From: Salinirubellus salinus
GTDB taxonomy: Archaea > Halobacteriota > Halobacteria > Halobacteriales > Haloarculaceae
Length of the DNA: 64,000 nt
Direction of reading: 5' to 3'
NCBI RefSeq assembly: GCF_025231485.1
Contig: NZ_CP104003.1
Location: 806,001 to 870,000, forward strand
Part shown: piece after piece, positions 33,632 through 41,676 of the stretch
Layout of the letters: each line of letters opens with the position of its first letter
Numbering within the stretch: position 1 is the first letter of the stretch
The notes under the pieces: generated by a model
What the model saw: only the letters and a program-made list of their open reading frames with translations
Database searches by the model: none
What the model was told of the DNA's origin: nothing
Made by a program: the position numbers and the translations under genes

Positions 33632-34219
33632 GTGACCCGCTACGTCGTCTCCGATCACCACTTCACCCACGACAACATCATCCGCTACTGCGACCGCCCC
33701 TTCACGTCGGTCGGCGAGATGCACGACGTGATGCTCTCGCGGTTCCACGAGAGGGTCTCGCCGGGCGACACACTGCTCCACCTCGGGGACGTGGCGATGG
33801 CGATGAACGACGGGACCGTGACGACCGAGTGGCTCGGTCGGCTCTCCGACGACGCCGTCCTCGTCCGCGGCAACCACGACGCCGGGCTCGACCCCGAGGA
33901 CGTGCCGTTCCCGGTCGTCCGGTCGTGCGTCGTCGCGGTCGGCGACCGGCGGTTCTACTGCACCCACCGTCCGGCGGACGCGCCCGACGGGTGGGACGGC
34001 TGGGTCCTCCACGGCCACCACCACGACAACCACCCCGAGGCGTTCCCGCTGGTCCACCTTGCCGCCCGCCGAATCAACGTCAGCGTGGAGCTGCTGGACT
34101 ACAGACCGCTCGCACTCCCCGTCCTGTCCCGCCTGCTCGACGCGTGCGAGGCCCTGGACCACGGCCCGGTCCGTAACCACGAGGTCGCTGCCGAACTCCT
34201 GGAGCGGTACGACGGCTGA
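33632..34219 (+). CDS. Calcineurin-type metallophosphoesterase
   Basis: 195 residues. Metal motifs: SDHHFTHDN (residues ~6-14, in place of the canonical D-x-H), HLGDVAMAM with the bridging Asp near 51, RGNHD near 81-85, and HGHHHDNHPE near 129-138. The histidine cluster and overall layout resemble small archaeal phosphoesterases whose substrates are unknown. The GTG start is supported by GGAGGT six bases upstream. It is 61 bp from gatA on the same strand, so may be co-transcribed. Confidence 0.83.
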   Translation: MTRYVVSDHHFTHDNIIRYCDRPFTSVGEMHDVMLSRFHERVSPGDTLLHLGDVAMAMNDGTVTTEWLGRLSDDAVLVRGNHDAGLDPEDVPFPVVRSCVVAVGDRRFYCTHRPADAPDGWDGWVLHGHHHDNHPEAFPLVHLAARRINVSVELLDYRPLALPVLSRLLDACEALDHGPVRNHEVAAELLERYDG

Positions 34220-34266
34220 GCCGCACGGCGAGAAGCTCGGGGCGGCGGTCGGTATCGCGGAGGGGG

Positions 34267-34276
34267 CAAAAATTGA
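34267..34276 (+). promoter_or_regulatory. TATA-like box of the 94-residue membrane protein
   Basis: caaaaattga ends 26 bp before ATG 34302, consistent with a leaderless mRNA. Confidence 0.5.
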
Positions 34277-34301
34277 TGCTTTCTCGCGCCCGAGTAGTAT
34301 C

Positions 34302-34586
34302 ATGGTGGTCGCTAACGATGCACACGGGCACACCGACACCGACCCACCCGGGGCCGGCGTCGCCACGCACGTCGGCTGTAGCGTCGCCGGCGCGCTCGTC
34401 ACCATCGGTTTCGTCGGTGTCGTGGGCGCCGGCACTGTGTTCGCCGCGCTCTCGGCGCTCGAGTACCTCTCGACGACCCTGTTCGTCTGGCTGGTGCTGG
34501 TCTGGTGGGTCGTCTGGTGGCTGGCCGCCGAGCTCGTCGTCGGCCGGGTCCGTGGTCGTCGCGCCGGACGGACGAACACTACCTGA
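34302..34586 (+). CDS. 94-residue membrane protein with two segments
   Basis: A polar His/Asp-rich N-terminus is followed by two hydrophobic segments: VAGALVTIGFVGVVGAGTVF and a Trp-rich LVLVWWVVWWLAAELVVG. The C-tail is Arg-rich (RVRGRRAGRTNTT), which would place it in the cytosol. No motif reveals a function. A TATA-like box 26-35 bp upstream supports the start. The photolyase gene follows 80 bp later. Confidence 0.68.
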   Translation: MVVANDAHGHTDTDPPGAGVATHVGCSVAGALVTIGFVGVVGAGTVFAALSALEYLSTTLFVWLVLVWWVVWWLAAELVVGRVRGRRAGRTNTT

Positions 34587-34666
34587 GGACGCTCCACGCC
34601 GGCCCCGCCGGCACCGACACCGCCGGTGCCCGAACGCCTTTGCGAGCGGCCGCCCTCCTCGTCGTC

Positions 34667-36169
34667 GTGACCGACATCGCCGTGTGGCACCGCGCGGACC
34701 TCCGTCCCACCGACAACGCGGCGCTGGCGGCCGCCGCGCACGACGGCCACCCCGCCCCGCTGTTCTGCTTCGACTCGCAGTTCTACGGCACGGACGGCCT
34801 GGCCTGCGACGCCCGACTCCGGTTCCTCCACGAGTCGCTGACCGACCTCCGAGAGCGCTACCGCGCCATCGGGTCCGACCTCGCGCTCGTCCACGCCGAC
34901 CCCCGCGAGCGAATCCCGGCGCTCCTCGCCGACGGGTACGAGGTGTACGTGAACGCGGACGTGACCGCCCGTTACGGACGTGACCGCGACGCGGACCTGC
35001 TCTCCCGCGACGGCGTCTCGGCCTTCGGTGAGGACGGCATCGTCCGGAACGCGGCCGACCCACGGGACGGCTGGGACGACCAGTGCGAGGCCTACTTCGA
35101 GGCGGACCCGCACCCGGTCCCGGAGTCGCTGTCGGCGAATCCCCTCGACAGCGAGGTGACCATCGAGGACGTGGAACGCCGGTACGACGTGGTCCCCGAG
35201 AAACGCGACGTGCCGACAGGTGGTCGGACCGAGGCCGAGCGGCGACTGGGCGAGTTCGTCGACCGGATCCGTGCGTACCCGCGGGTCGTCTCGCCCCCCG
35301 CTGCGGCCGAACGAAACGGTTCGCGCCTCTCCGCCTACCTGAAGTTCGGCTGTCTGTCCACGCGGGAAGTCTACCGACGGGTCCAGCGCGCCCCGGAGTG
35401 CCGTGGCCGCGAACTGTTCGTCTCGCGACTCTACTGGAACCGCCACTACCACCAGAAACTGCAGGACTGGGCCGGGTGGGCGGACCGGGCGGTGAACCCC
35501 GTCTTCCACGGCCTCTACCGGAGCGAACACGACTCCGAACTCCTGGCCGCATGGAAGGAAGGCCGGACCGGTTTCCCGATGGTCGACGCCTCCATGCGGG
35601 CGCTCGTCGAGACGGGATTCCTGAACTTCCGGATGCGGGCGATGTGCGCCTCGTTCCTCACCTACGTCCTCCGGGAGCCGTGGACGCTCGGTGCGGACTT
35701 CTTCTACTACCACCTCGTGGACGCCGCGATGGGTATCAACCACACCCAGTGGCAGTCACAGGCGGGGGTCGTCGGCGTCCACTCCGTCCGCGTGTACGAC
35801 CCCGCGAAGCAGGGCCGGGAATACGACCCCGACGGCGAGTTCGTCCGCGAGTACGTCCCCGAACTGGCCGCGCTGCCGGACGAACACCTCCCGCGACCCG
35901 AGAAGGCCCCGCTCGCGGTGCTCGAGGAGGCAGGCGTCGAACTCGGCGCGGACTACCCGTATCCGGTCGTCGACTACGAGCGACGGGCGGCCGCGGCCCG
36001 CGAGCGATTCGCCCGCCTCGACGACCGCGCTACGGAGGCGATCCGGACCGACCGGGCGGTGTGGCGCCGCGCCTCGCTCTCGACGGAGCGGCGCGAGCGA
36101 CTGCGCGACGACGAGGCCGACGCCGGTGGCGAGACCGGGAGCGGACAGGCCAGTCTCGACGAGTTCTGA
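34667..36169 (+). CDS. Deoxyribodipyrimidine photolyase / cryptochrome
   Basis: 500 residues. The N-terminal Rossmann antenna domain (AVWHRADLRPTDNAALAAA) is followed by the FAD-binding helical domain, with SAYLKFGCLSTREVYRRV, RLYWNRHYHQKLQDW, KEGRTGFPMVDASMRAL and the loop NHTQWQSQAG. These match class I photolyases that repair CPDs with blue light. The C-terminus GQASLDEF fits a PCNA-interacting peptide. GTG 34667 is preferred over the 34505 start because the antenna fold begins there. Sunlit brines make such a repair enzyme expected. Confidence 0.92.
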   Translation: MTDIAVWHRADLRPTDNAALAAAAHDGHPAPLFCFDSQFYGTDGLACDARLRFLHESLTDLRERYRAIGSDLALVHADPRERIPALLADGYEVYVNADVTARYGRDRDADLLSRDGVSAFGEDGIVRNAADPRDGWDDQCEAYFEADPHPVPESLSANPLDSEVTIEDVERRYDVVPEKRDVPTGGRTEAERRLGEFVDRIRAYPRVVSPPAAAERNGSRLSAYLKFGCLSTREVYRRVQRAPECRGRELFVSRLYWNRHYHQKLQDWAGWADRAVNPVFHGLYRSEHDSELLAAWKEGRTGFPMVDASMRALVETGFLNFRMRAMCASFLTYVLREPWTLGADFFYYHLVDAAMGINHTQWQSQAGVVGVHSVRVYDPAKQGREYDPDGEFVREYVPELAALPDEHLPRPEKAPLAVLEEAGVELGADYPYPVVDYERRAAAARERFARLDDRATEAIRTDRAVWRRASLSTERRERLRDDEADAGGETGSGQASLDEF

Positions 36170-36217
36170 AGGTGCACGACCGGGAGGCCTAAGCCGCTGC
36201 CGTGCCCCACTGCAGCC

Positions 36218-36523
36218 ATGACCACGTGGCGACTGTTCGCAAACCTCGCCGAGGCCGCCGACACCCGAGAGGTGCAGGTGCCGGCCGGTCCCGGTGACAC
36301 GTTCCGCGACGCGCTCGACCAGTTGCTCGAGGCCCACCCCGACCTCGCCGACCTGATACTCGACGAGGACGGCGACATCCACGACCACATCCGCGTCCTG
36401 CGCAACGACAGCAACCCGTTTGTCAGCGACGACGGGTTCGAGACCGTCCTCGAGGAGGGCGACGAACTGGCGCTGTTCCCGCCCGTCAGCGGCGGCTGCC
36501 TCGCCTCGGCCTCGGACGAGTAG
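36218..36523 (+). CDS. SAMP1-like ubiquitin-fold modifier with masked diglycine
   Basis: 101 residues. The MoaD/ubiquitin-like beta-grasp resembles haloarchaeal SAMP1: opening MTTWRLFANLAEAADTREV, middle IHDHIRVLRND, end DELALFPPVSGG. In SAMP1 the diglycine is the C-terminus, which E1 UbaA adenylates. Here G92-G93 are followed by eight residues, CLASASDE, so it cannot be activated without processing. The codon right after the Gly pair is TGC, one base from TGA. The gene stands alone between photolyase and a GNAT gene. Confidence 0.85.
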   Translation: MTTWRLFANLAEAADTREVQVPAGPGDTFRDALDQLLEAHPDLADLILDEDGDIHDHIRVLRNDSNPFVSDDGFETVLEEGDELALFPPVSGGCLASASDE

Positions 36524-36630
36524 ACGACGGGCGCCGAGGCCGGACGGACAGCAGTGCCCCGCGGTGCCGAGCGCAGCGGCTGGGTCCATCCTTCCCGACT
36601 GCACGGGGGAGGGACGAGCGTCCGGGCCGT

Positions 36631-37551
36631 CTACCGCCGGCCACTCAGGTCCTTCTCCAGCACGAAGTCCGGTTCGTCGGAGAACCCTCCCCGGCCGTAC
36701 GCCGCGTCGGAGACGTACCGGACCGTCTCCGGGATGAGCACGCGCGTCCGGTCGGCGCCGACGCTCGCCGCGTCCCGCGCGATGGCCGCGAACAGCGCCT
36801 TGGCGGCCGCGAGGTCCGACCAGACGCCGACGCCGTACTCCGCCCAGCGTTCGGCCTCCCCCTCGTCGTTCTCCCGTTCGTAGTCCCGGACCCGGAACGT
36901 CGTCGCCCGGACCCGCTCGTCCATGTCGTCGACGAGCGAGACGACCGCCGTCTCCTCGGCGGCCCGTTCCAGTTTCTCGAGGGTCAACTCCGAGAGCGCC
37001 CACGACTCGCCCGTGTCGAGGGCGAGCCCCCGGAGTTCGTCGCTGGCCGGCGACCGGCGGTAGCAGGTCCACGCCGTCGTCGGGTCGCGGTCCACCACGA
37101 GGTCCGCTTCCGCCCGCGCGTCCGGGTCCGGGGTGGGGTGTGCCCACCGGAACTCAGTGCAGGGGTCGAACCCGACCGACCGGGACTGGCCGAGGCCGGC
37201 GGCGTTCCACGAGAACACCATGTTCCGACAGACGCTCGCGCCACGCTCGGCGGCCCAGTCGAACAGCGCGTACGTCAACTGCGGGCTGACCTTCTGCCCG
37301 CGGTACGCCGGGTTCACGCGCATCGCCTGCGCCCACGCCTCGTGGTCCGAGACGAGGACACCCTGACAGATGCCCGCGAGCACCCCCTCCTCGTCCGGGT
37401 CGAGGACGAACGTCCGCTGGTCGTCCCCCTCCGACTCCATCCACGAGTCGTACACGCGGGGGATGTAGTCGCCGCCGCGGTCGGGCCAGGTGTTCTCCGT
37501 GAAGGCGACGACCGCCTCGCGGTCCTCGGGGGTCGCCTGTCGGACCTCCAT
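36631..37551 (-). CDS. Large GNAT-family acetyltransferase
   Basis: 306 residues. Residues 1-130 form a GNAT domain with the acetyl-CoA region MRVNPAYRGQKVSPQLTYAL. Residues ~200-306 have a second weak GNAT-like half (ETAVVSLVDDMDERVRATTF, then GVGVWSDLAAAKALFAAIAR), suggesting duplicated architecture as in some archaeal two-domain acetyltransferases. The acceptor is unknown. ATG 37551 lies 2 bp from the gatD stop on the same strand, so the two are co-transcribed, which also fixes the start. Confidence 0.83.
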   Translation of the reverse strand: MEVRQATPEDREAVVAFTENTWPDRGGDYIPRVYDSWMESEGDDQRTFVLDPDEEGVLAGICQGVLVSDHEAWAQAMRVNPAYRGQKVSPQLTYALFDWAAERGASVCRNMVFSWNAAGLGQSRSVGFDPCTEFRWAHPTPDPDARAEADLVVDRDPTTAWTCYRRSPASDELRGLALDTGESWALSELTLEKLERAAEETAVVSLVDDMDERVRATTFRVRDYERENDEGEAERWAEYGVGVWSDLAAAKALFAAIARDAASVGADRTRVLIPETVRYVSDAAYGRGGFSDEPDFVLEKDLSGRR

Positions 37552-37553
37552 CG

Positions 37554-38804
37554 TCACAGCCAGGGCGTCGACCGGTCCTGTATCTCGCCGGCCAGCGAGG
37601 TGCGGACCGTCTCGCGCACCGCGGCGTCGTCGACGTTCGCCAGCGTCCACATCAGTTTCACCACCATCGTCTCGGGCAGGGTGTCCTCGCCCTCGACGAC
37701 GCCGGCGTCGAGGAGGTCGCGACCCGTGTCGTAGACGCGGTCACAGACACGTCCCTCGAGACACTGGCTGGTCATCACGACGGTGGTGCCGTCCTCGACC
37801 ATCTCCCCCAGCCGCTCGACGAGGTCCGTGTGGACGTGGCCCAGCCCGGTCCCTTCGACGACGAGGCCGGCCTTCCCCTCGTAGACGTCGAGGACGGCCG
37901 GGTCCATCCCCGGCACGAACTTCAGCAGTTCCACCTCGCGCTCGAGGTCCGGCGCGACCTCGAGTTCGACGGCGCCACGCTCGGTGTACTCGCGGCGGAA
38001 CGTGACCTCGCCGGTCTCGTAGTCCACCTCACCGAGCGGCTTCGCGCCGACCGTCTCGAAGGCGTCGCGCCGCGAGGTGTGGTTCTTCCGGACGCGGGTG
38101 CCGCGGTGCAGCGCACACGCGTCGTCGGACTCCGAGGCGTGCATGCAGACCATCACCTCGGCGGCGTCGGCCTTCGCGGCCTCGACCGCACAGACGGCGT
38201 TCATCACGTTGTCCGAGGAGGGCCGGTCGGCCGAGCGTTGACTCCCCGTGAACACGATGGGCACCGGCGTCTCCAGCATGAACGAGAGCGCGCTGGCGGT
38301 GTACTGCATCGTGTCCGTGCCGTGCATCACGACGACGCCGTCGGCGCCCGCTTCGATCTCCTCGCGTACCGCCTCGGCGAGATCTGTCCAGATGTCGGGG
38401 TCCATGTTCTCCGAGAGGATGTTGGCGACGACGCGCCCCCGGTAGTTCGCCCGGCCGGCGAGGTCAGGCACCGCCCGGAGGACGTCCTCGGCGTCGAACT
38501 GTGCCGTGACGGCGCCCGTGCGGTAGTCGACGGTCGAGGCGATGGTCCCGCCGGTAGAGATGAGCGAGACGGTCGGCAGGTCGTCGTCGAAGGCGACTTC
38601 GGAGGTGCCGCCGACGTTCTGGGCCCGTTCGACGTCGCGGACGCCGGACTCGAGTATCTCGACGTCGGCGTCCGCGCGGTCCACGCCGACGTTGTAGCCG
38701 CCGTCCAACTTCACGACGAGGTGGTCGGCCGTCGTCGACGGTAAGAGGACGCCCTCGTAGGTCGTCCCGCTCCGTTCGACACGGACCCGGTCTCCCGCGT
38801 TCAT
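37554..38804 (-). CDS. Glu-tRNA(Gln) amidotransferase subunit D (GatD)
   Basis: 416 residues. An N-terminal SH3-like domain (residues ~1-50) precedes an asparaginase-type AnsA domain with the family motifs STGGTIAS (83-90), MHGTDTM near 160, and a Lys in VRKNHTSRR. GatD hydrolyses glutamine and hands ammonia to GatE for Glu-tRNA(Gln) amidation, an archaea-only route. GatE is not in the window, so the genes are unlinked. A GNAT gene follows 2 bp downstream. Confidence 0.94.
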   Translation of the reverse strand: MNAGDRVRVERSGTTYEGVLLPSTTADHLVVKLDGGYNVGVDRADADVEILESGVRDVERAQNVGGTSEVAFDDDLPTVSLISTGGTIASTVDYRTGAVTAQFDAEDVLRAVPDLAGRANYRGRVVANILSENMDPDIWTDLAEAVREEIEAGADGVVVMHGTDTMQYTASALSFMLETPVPIVFTGSQRSADRPSSDNVMNAVCAVEAAKADAAEVMVCMHASESDDACALHRGTRVRKNHTSRRDAFETVGAKPLGEVDYETGEVTFRREYTERGAVELEVAPDLEREVELLKFVPGMDPAVLDVYEGKAGLVVEGTGLGHVHTDLVERLGEMVEDGTTVVMTSQCLEGRVCDRVYDTGRDLLDAGVVEGEDTLPETMVVKLMWTLANVDDAAVRETVRTSLAGEIQDRSTPWL

Positions 38805-38853
38805 GGACGAGGCTTCCCCGGCACCGGACTTGAAAGCACCTATGGTCGGGCGA

Positions 38854-39192
38854 CTACGCCGACTCGACCTCGTCGAGGACGGGCGATGTGTCGCTGCCCC
38901 GTGAGTCGAACGCCGCCTCCTCCCGGATACGGACGCGGCCGTCGTCGTGCCGTTCGAGACGGTTCAGCGAGTACCCCTCCTCCCGGCGGCCGTCGCTCCG
39001 GATCTGGAGGTAGCGGATCCGGAGGTCGGCGCCGTCTCTGACGCCGGCGAGGACCCCCACCACCACCGGCCCACCACGGTACGTCGCCCACACGAGGCCG
39101 TCGTCCTCGCGGAACTCGAAACGGACTGCTCCGCTCCCCGCTCGTCCCCCCGCGGGGCGGAACGTCCGCCCGTCCAGTGATTGCCTGCGCAT
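38854..39192 (-). CDS. 112-residue small haloarchaeal protein
   Basis: A beta-strand-rich protein of alternating short segments: DGRTFRPAGG, RFEFREDDGLVWATYRGG, VVVGVLAGVRDG, LRIRYLQIRSDGR, RVRIREEAAFDSRG. The repeated strand pattern suggests a small beta barrel. It resembles a conserved archaeal/bacterial family, some annotated (without evidence, in my view) as N-acetylglutamate synthase. No catalytic residue is obvious. The TATA-like stretch 25-36 bp upstream sets the start. It is divergent from the membrane protein gene at 39307. Confidence 0.72.
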   Translation of the reverse strand: MRRQSLDGRTFRPAGGRAGSGAVRFEFREDDGLVWATYRGGPVVVGVLAGVRDGADLRIRYLQIRSDGRREEGYSLNRLERHDDGRVRIREEAAFDSRGSDTSPVLDEVESA

Positions 39193-39216
39193 ACACCACC
39201 AGCGAGCGGGGGCGTG

Positions 39217-39228
39217 GTATGTCTTGTG
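39217..39228 (-). promoter_or_regulatory. TATA-like box of the 112-residue gene
   Basis: On the minus strand acaagacatacc lies 25-36 bp before ATG 39192. The divergent gene starts only 115 bp away, so the promoters of the two genes sit close together. Confidence 0.45.
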
Positions 39229-39306
39229 TTGCCACTGGGACAGTTCGGCCCACGGGACGCCTCCGGCCGTCCCGGGAAAAGACCGATGTACTCGCGGCCC
39301 CTCCCG

Positions 39307-39846
39307 ATGTTCGTGAGCGACACGGACGAACTGCTCCGGGAGGTCGAACGGCAGACGGACTCTGACATCCGGAGCGACGACGGTGGCAGCGAGCGTCACG
39401 CCGGGAGCGACGCCTCGGCCGCGTCGACCCAGCAGGAATCAGAGGCCGCCACAACGTCGGGGGGAATCCGGTCGCGACTCCCCGATCGGCCGTCGGTTCC
39501 GACGCTCCTCACGCCGCGTGGCCTGCTGCTCTCGGTAGTCCTGACCGTCGTCGGCTTCCTGCTCGGGGGGTTCGTCCCGCTGGTGGGTGGCGTCACGGGC
39601 CTGCTCGGTATCGGCGTCGCGGGCTTCGTGCTCGGCCTCGTCGGGAAGGGGCGCTACCTCGAACTCGCGCTCTCGGGGGCCGCGACGGGCGCCGTCGCGT
39701 TCTTCCTCGACAGACTCGTCCTGTCCGTGGTCGCGGACTTCGCCCTCCCGCTGACGCTGGTGGGCGGTACCGCGGGGCTGGTGGCCGCGGTGCTCGGCCT
39801 CTACTTCGGTCGTGACCTGCGAGACGGGCTGACCCGGAGCGTCTGA
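39307..39846 (+). CDS. Haloarchaeal membrane protein with acidic cytosolic N-terminus
   Basis: 179 residues. The first ~65 are acidic and polar (SDTDELLREVERQTDSDI, then Asp/Ser/Ala-rich). About four hydrophobic segments follow (LLLSVVLTVVGFLLGGFVP, LLGIGVAGFVLGLVG, GAATGAVAFFLDRLVL and LTLVGGTAGLVAAVLGLYFG), with Gly-rich turns similar to DUF456-type proteins. Function unknown. Start is ATG 39307 or GTG 39313; both fit. It is convergent with an ArsR-type regulator, with one base between stop codons. Confidence 0.72.
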   Translation: MFVSDTDELLREVERQTDSDIRSDDGGSERHAGSDASAASTQQESEAATTSGGIRSRLPDRPSVPTLLTPRGLLLSVVLTVVGFLLGGFVPLVGGVTGLLGIGVAGFVLGLVGKGRYLELALSGAATGAVAFFLDRLVLSVVADFALPLTLVGGTAGLVAAVLGLYFGRDLRDGLTRSV

Positions 39847-39847
39847 G

Positions 39848-40519
39848 TCACTCCTCGCGGAGCGACCAGCGGTCACCGTCCGACTCGACGACGCCGTGGC
39901 GCGCGAGCGTCTCGAGTGCCTCCTCGACCATCTCGGGCGAGGCGTCCACCCGGTGCGAGAGCTTCGGCACCGTCTCGGCGCCGTTCGCCATCGCGGCCAG
40001 CACCTCCGCGTAGAACCGGCCGTCGAGACTCCCGTGGCCGTCGAACGACTCGGAGAGACGGTCCATCACGTCCGTGATGCGGCCCTGCACCCAGCGCTGG
40101 GCCATCGAGAGTTCGTTCTCCAGCCCCTCGAGCCGGTCGAGCTCGCCCGCGAGGGCGTGGGCGTCGCTGGGGTCGTCCTCGAGTGAGCTCGAGACGTCGA
40201 GCGAGAGGTAGCGACATCGGCCGAAATCGAGCCCGCGGGAGGCCGGATACGCGGACTTCGTCCCGAACCCGTACGGCGTGACGTTCACCTCGAGCCTGAG
40301 GTTCCGGGCGATGGAGAAGTACTTGCGACGCTGGCTGTCGACCCGCGACTCGACGAGCCCCGCGTCCTCCAGTTTACGCAGGTGGTCGATGACCGCCTTG
40401 GGACTCACGCCGAGGTACTCGCTGATCTCCGTGACGTAACAGGGCTTCCGCGCCAGCAACCGCAGGATACGTCTGCGGTTCTCGTTCCCCAGGAGGTCGA
40501 GCAGCGCGGCTGAGTCCAT
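39848..40519 (-). CDS. ArsR-type winged-helix transcriptional regulator
   Basis: 223 residues. The N-terminal winged helix is clear: LLDLLGNENRRRILRLLARK then VTEISEYLGVSPKAVIDHLR and AGLVESRVDSQRRKYFSIAR. The C-terminal ~130 residues form a helical domain ending in a second wHTH-like piece (VPKLSHRVDASPEMVEEALE then RHGVVESDGDRW). No metal-binding Cys set is visible, so ligand is unknown. It lies downstream of the secreted coiled-coil gene on the same strand, 38 bp away, and may be its regulator. Confidence 0.82.
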   Translation of the reverse strand: MDSAALLDLLGNENRRRILRLLARKPCYVTEISEYLGVSPKAVIDHLRKLEDAGLVESRVDSQRRKYFSIARNLRLEVNVTPYGFGTKSAYPASRGLDFGRCRYLSLDVSSSLEDDPSDAHALAGELDRLEGLENELSMAQRWVQGRITDVMDRLSESFDGHGSLDGRFYAEVLAAMANGAETVPKLSHRVDASPEMVEEALETLARHGVVESDGDRWSLREE

Positions 40520-40557
40520 CGGCCACGGGTACGGTCCCGAGAGGAAAAAGGGTGACT

Positions 40558-41580
40558 CTACTCGGTCGACGCCGTCTCGGCGTCGTCACCGCCGTCCTCC
40601 GTGTCCTCACCGCCATCCTCGGTGGCGGTGTCGGTCGGCGTGGCCGTCGGTTCGGCGGTCTCGGTGTCAGCGTCGCTCGCGTCGGACTGGCCGCGCTTGG
40701 GCGGGTCGCCCTGCGGGTCACGCTCGTCTGCGGCCGGTCGGTCCGAACTGCCGTCGCCCGTGGACGGCGGGCCCGCGTCGCCGGAGCGACCGGGGTCGTC
40801 GCCCTCGGGGACCGCCGTCTCGTCGACGGCCTCCGTCTCGTTCTCGACGTCGACGCCGTCTTCGCGGTCCGGCCCTCGGTCACGGTCCGGCCCACGGTCA
40901 CGGTCCGGCCCACGGTCGCTCGGCGGGCCGTGTTCGTCGTCCCGGTCGACCAGTCCACGGGCGAGTTCCGACACCTCGGGCCCGGTCAGGTTCCGCGCTT
41001 CGGTCCGGAGTTCGTCGAGCGCCGTCCCGTCGAGGCTGACGTTGGCCCGCCGAGCGACGTCCTCGGTCTGCGAGATGGAGGCGTTCAGGCTCTCCGATTG
41101 CTCGGCGAGTCGGGCCGCCTCCGCTCGCTCCCTGACGGTCACGTTCTCGCCGCCGAGGAGGTCGGCGCGCTCCTCGCGGAGTTCGGCGATACGCCGGTCG
41201 ATCTGTGCGGCCCGCTGGCTGACGAGTCGGGCCCGCTCGGAGGCGTTCGACCGTTCGAATCTGGCCTCGAAGAGCCCGTCTTCCACCTCGTTCTCGGCGT
41301 CCGCGGCGCTGGTCTGCATGAACGAGGAGACGACCGCCCCGAACGTGGGCGGCTCGCTCGTCGCGTTCGTCTCGTTGGCCCCGCTGGTGGCGTTCGTCGA
41401 GTCCTCGGCCGTCGTGGTCGGTGCTGGCGTCTGCGTGGTGGTCGTGTTCCCGTCCCCCTCCTGCATCGCCGGCACCGCCGCGTCCCCCGACGCGACCGGC
41501 GCGGCGACGGCGCCGACGGCACCAGTGGCGACGACGAGCAGGGCCGCCACCAGTACCGTCAGCATCGTGAGTCGATTCAT
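40558..41580 (-). CDS. Secreted or surface coiled-coil protein with acidic repeats
   Basis: 340 residues. A signal sequence (LTMLTVLVAALLVVATGAVG) is followed by a Thr-rich linker with several N-glycosylation sequons (NAT, NET, NST). A coiled-coil portion spans residues ~95-190 (RAAQIDRRIAELREERADLL). The tail is a long low-complexity acidic region holding three copies of DRGPDR. The overall layout resembles secreted haloarchaeal proteins found beside ArsR-type regulators. No enzyme motif. Function unknown, perhaps envelope assembly. Confidence 0.75.
   Translation of the reverse strand: MNRLTMLTVLVAALLVVATGAVGAVAAPVASGDAAVPAMQEGDGNTTTTQTPAPTTTAEDSTNATSGANETNATSEPPTFGAVVSSFMQTSAADAENEVEDGLFEARFERSNASERARLVSQRAAQIDRRIAELREERADLLGGENVTVRERAEAARLAEQSESLNASISQTEDVARRANVSLDGTALDELRTEARNLTGPEVSELARGLVDRDDEHGPPSDRGPDRDRGPDRDRGPDREDGVDVENETEAVDETAVPEGDDPGRSGDAGPPSTGDGSSDRPAADERDPQGDPPKRGQSDASDADTETAEPTATPTDTATEDGGEDTEDGGDDAETASTE
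40865..40918. repeat. Three 18-bp tandem repeats inside the secreted protein gene
   Basis: Units start at 40865, 40883 and 40901, nearly identical (cggtccggcccacggtca with one or two changes). They encode three six-residue units of Arg-Gly-Pro-Asp-Arg-Asp type in the disordered tail. Repeat number is likely to vary among relatives. Confidence 0.7.
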
Positions 41581-41676
41581 CTCTATCCAGAACTATCCCT
41601 TCTCCCACCTAAAACACGGTACTCCGTTCGTTCGGTTCACGTCTCGTCGTGACGAACGCAGACCGTCCAATAGCGT

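Noticed and set aside
40865-40918. CRISPR-like repeat array
   Set aside because: The three 18-bp units are contiguous, without spacers, and keep the reading frame of the secreted protein; they are coding tandem repeats.
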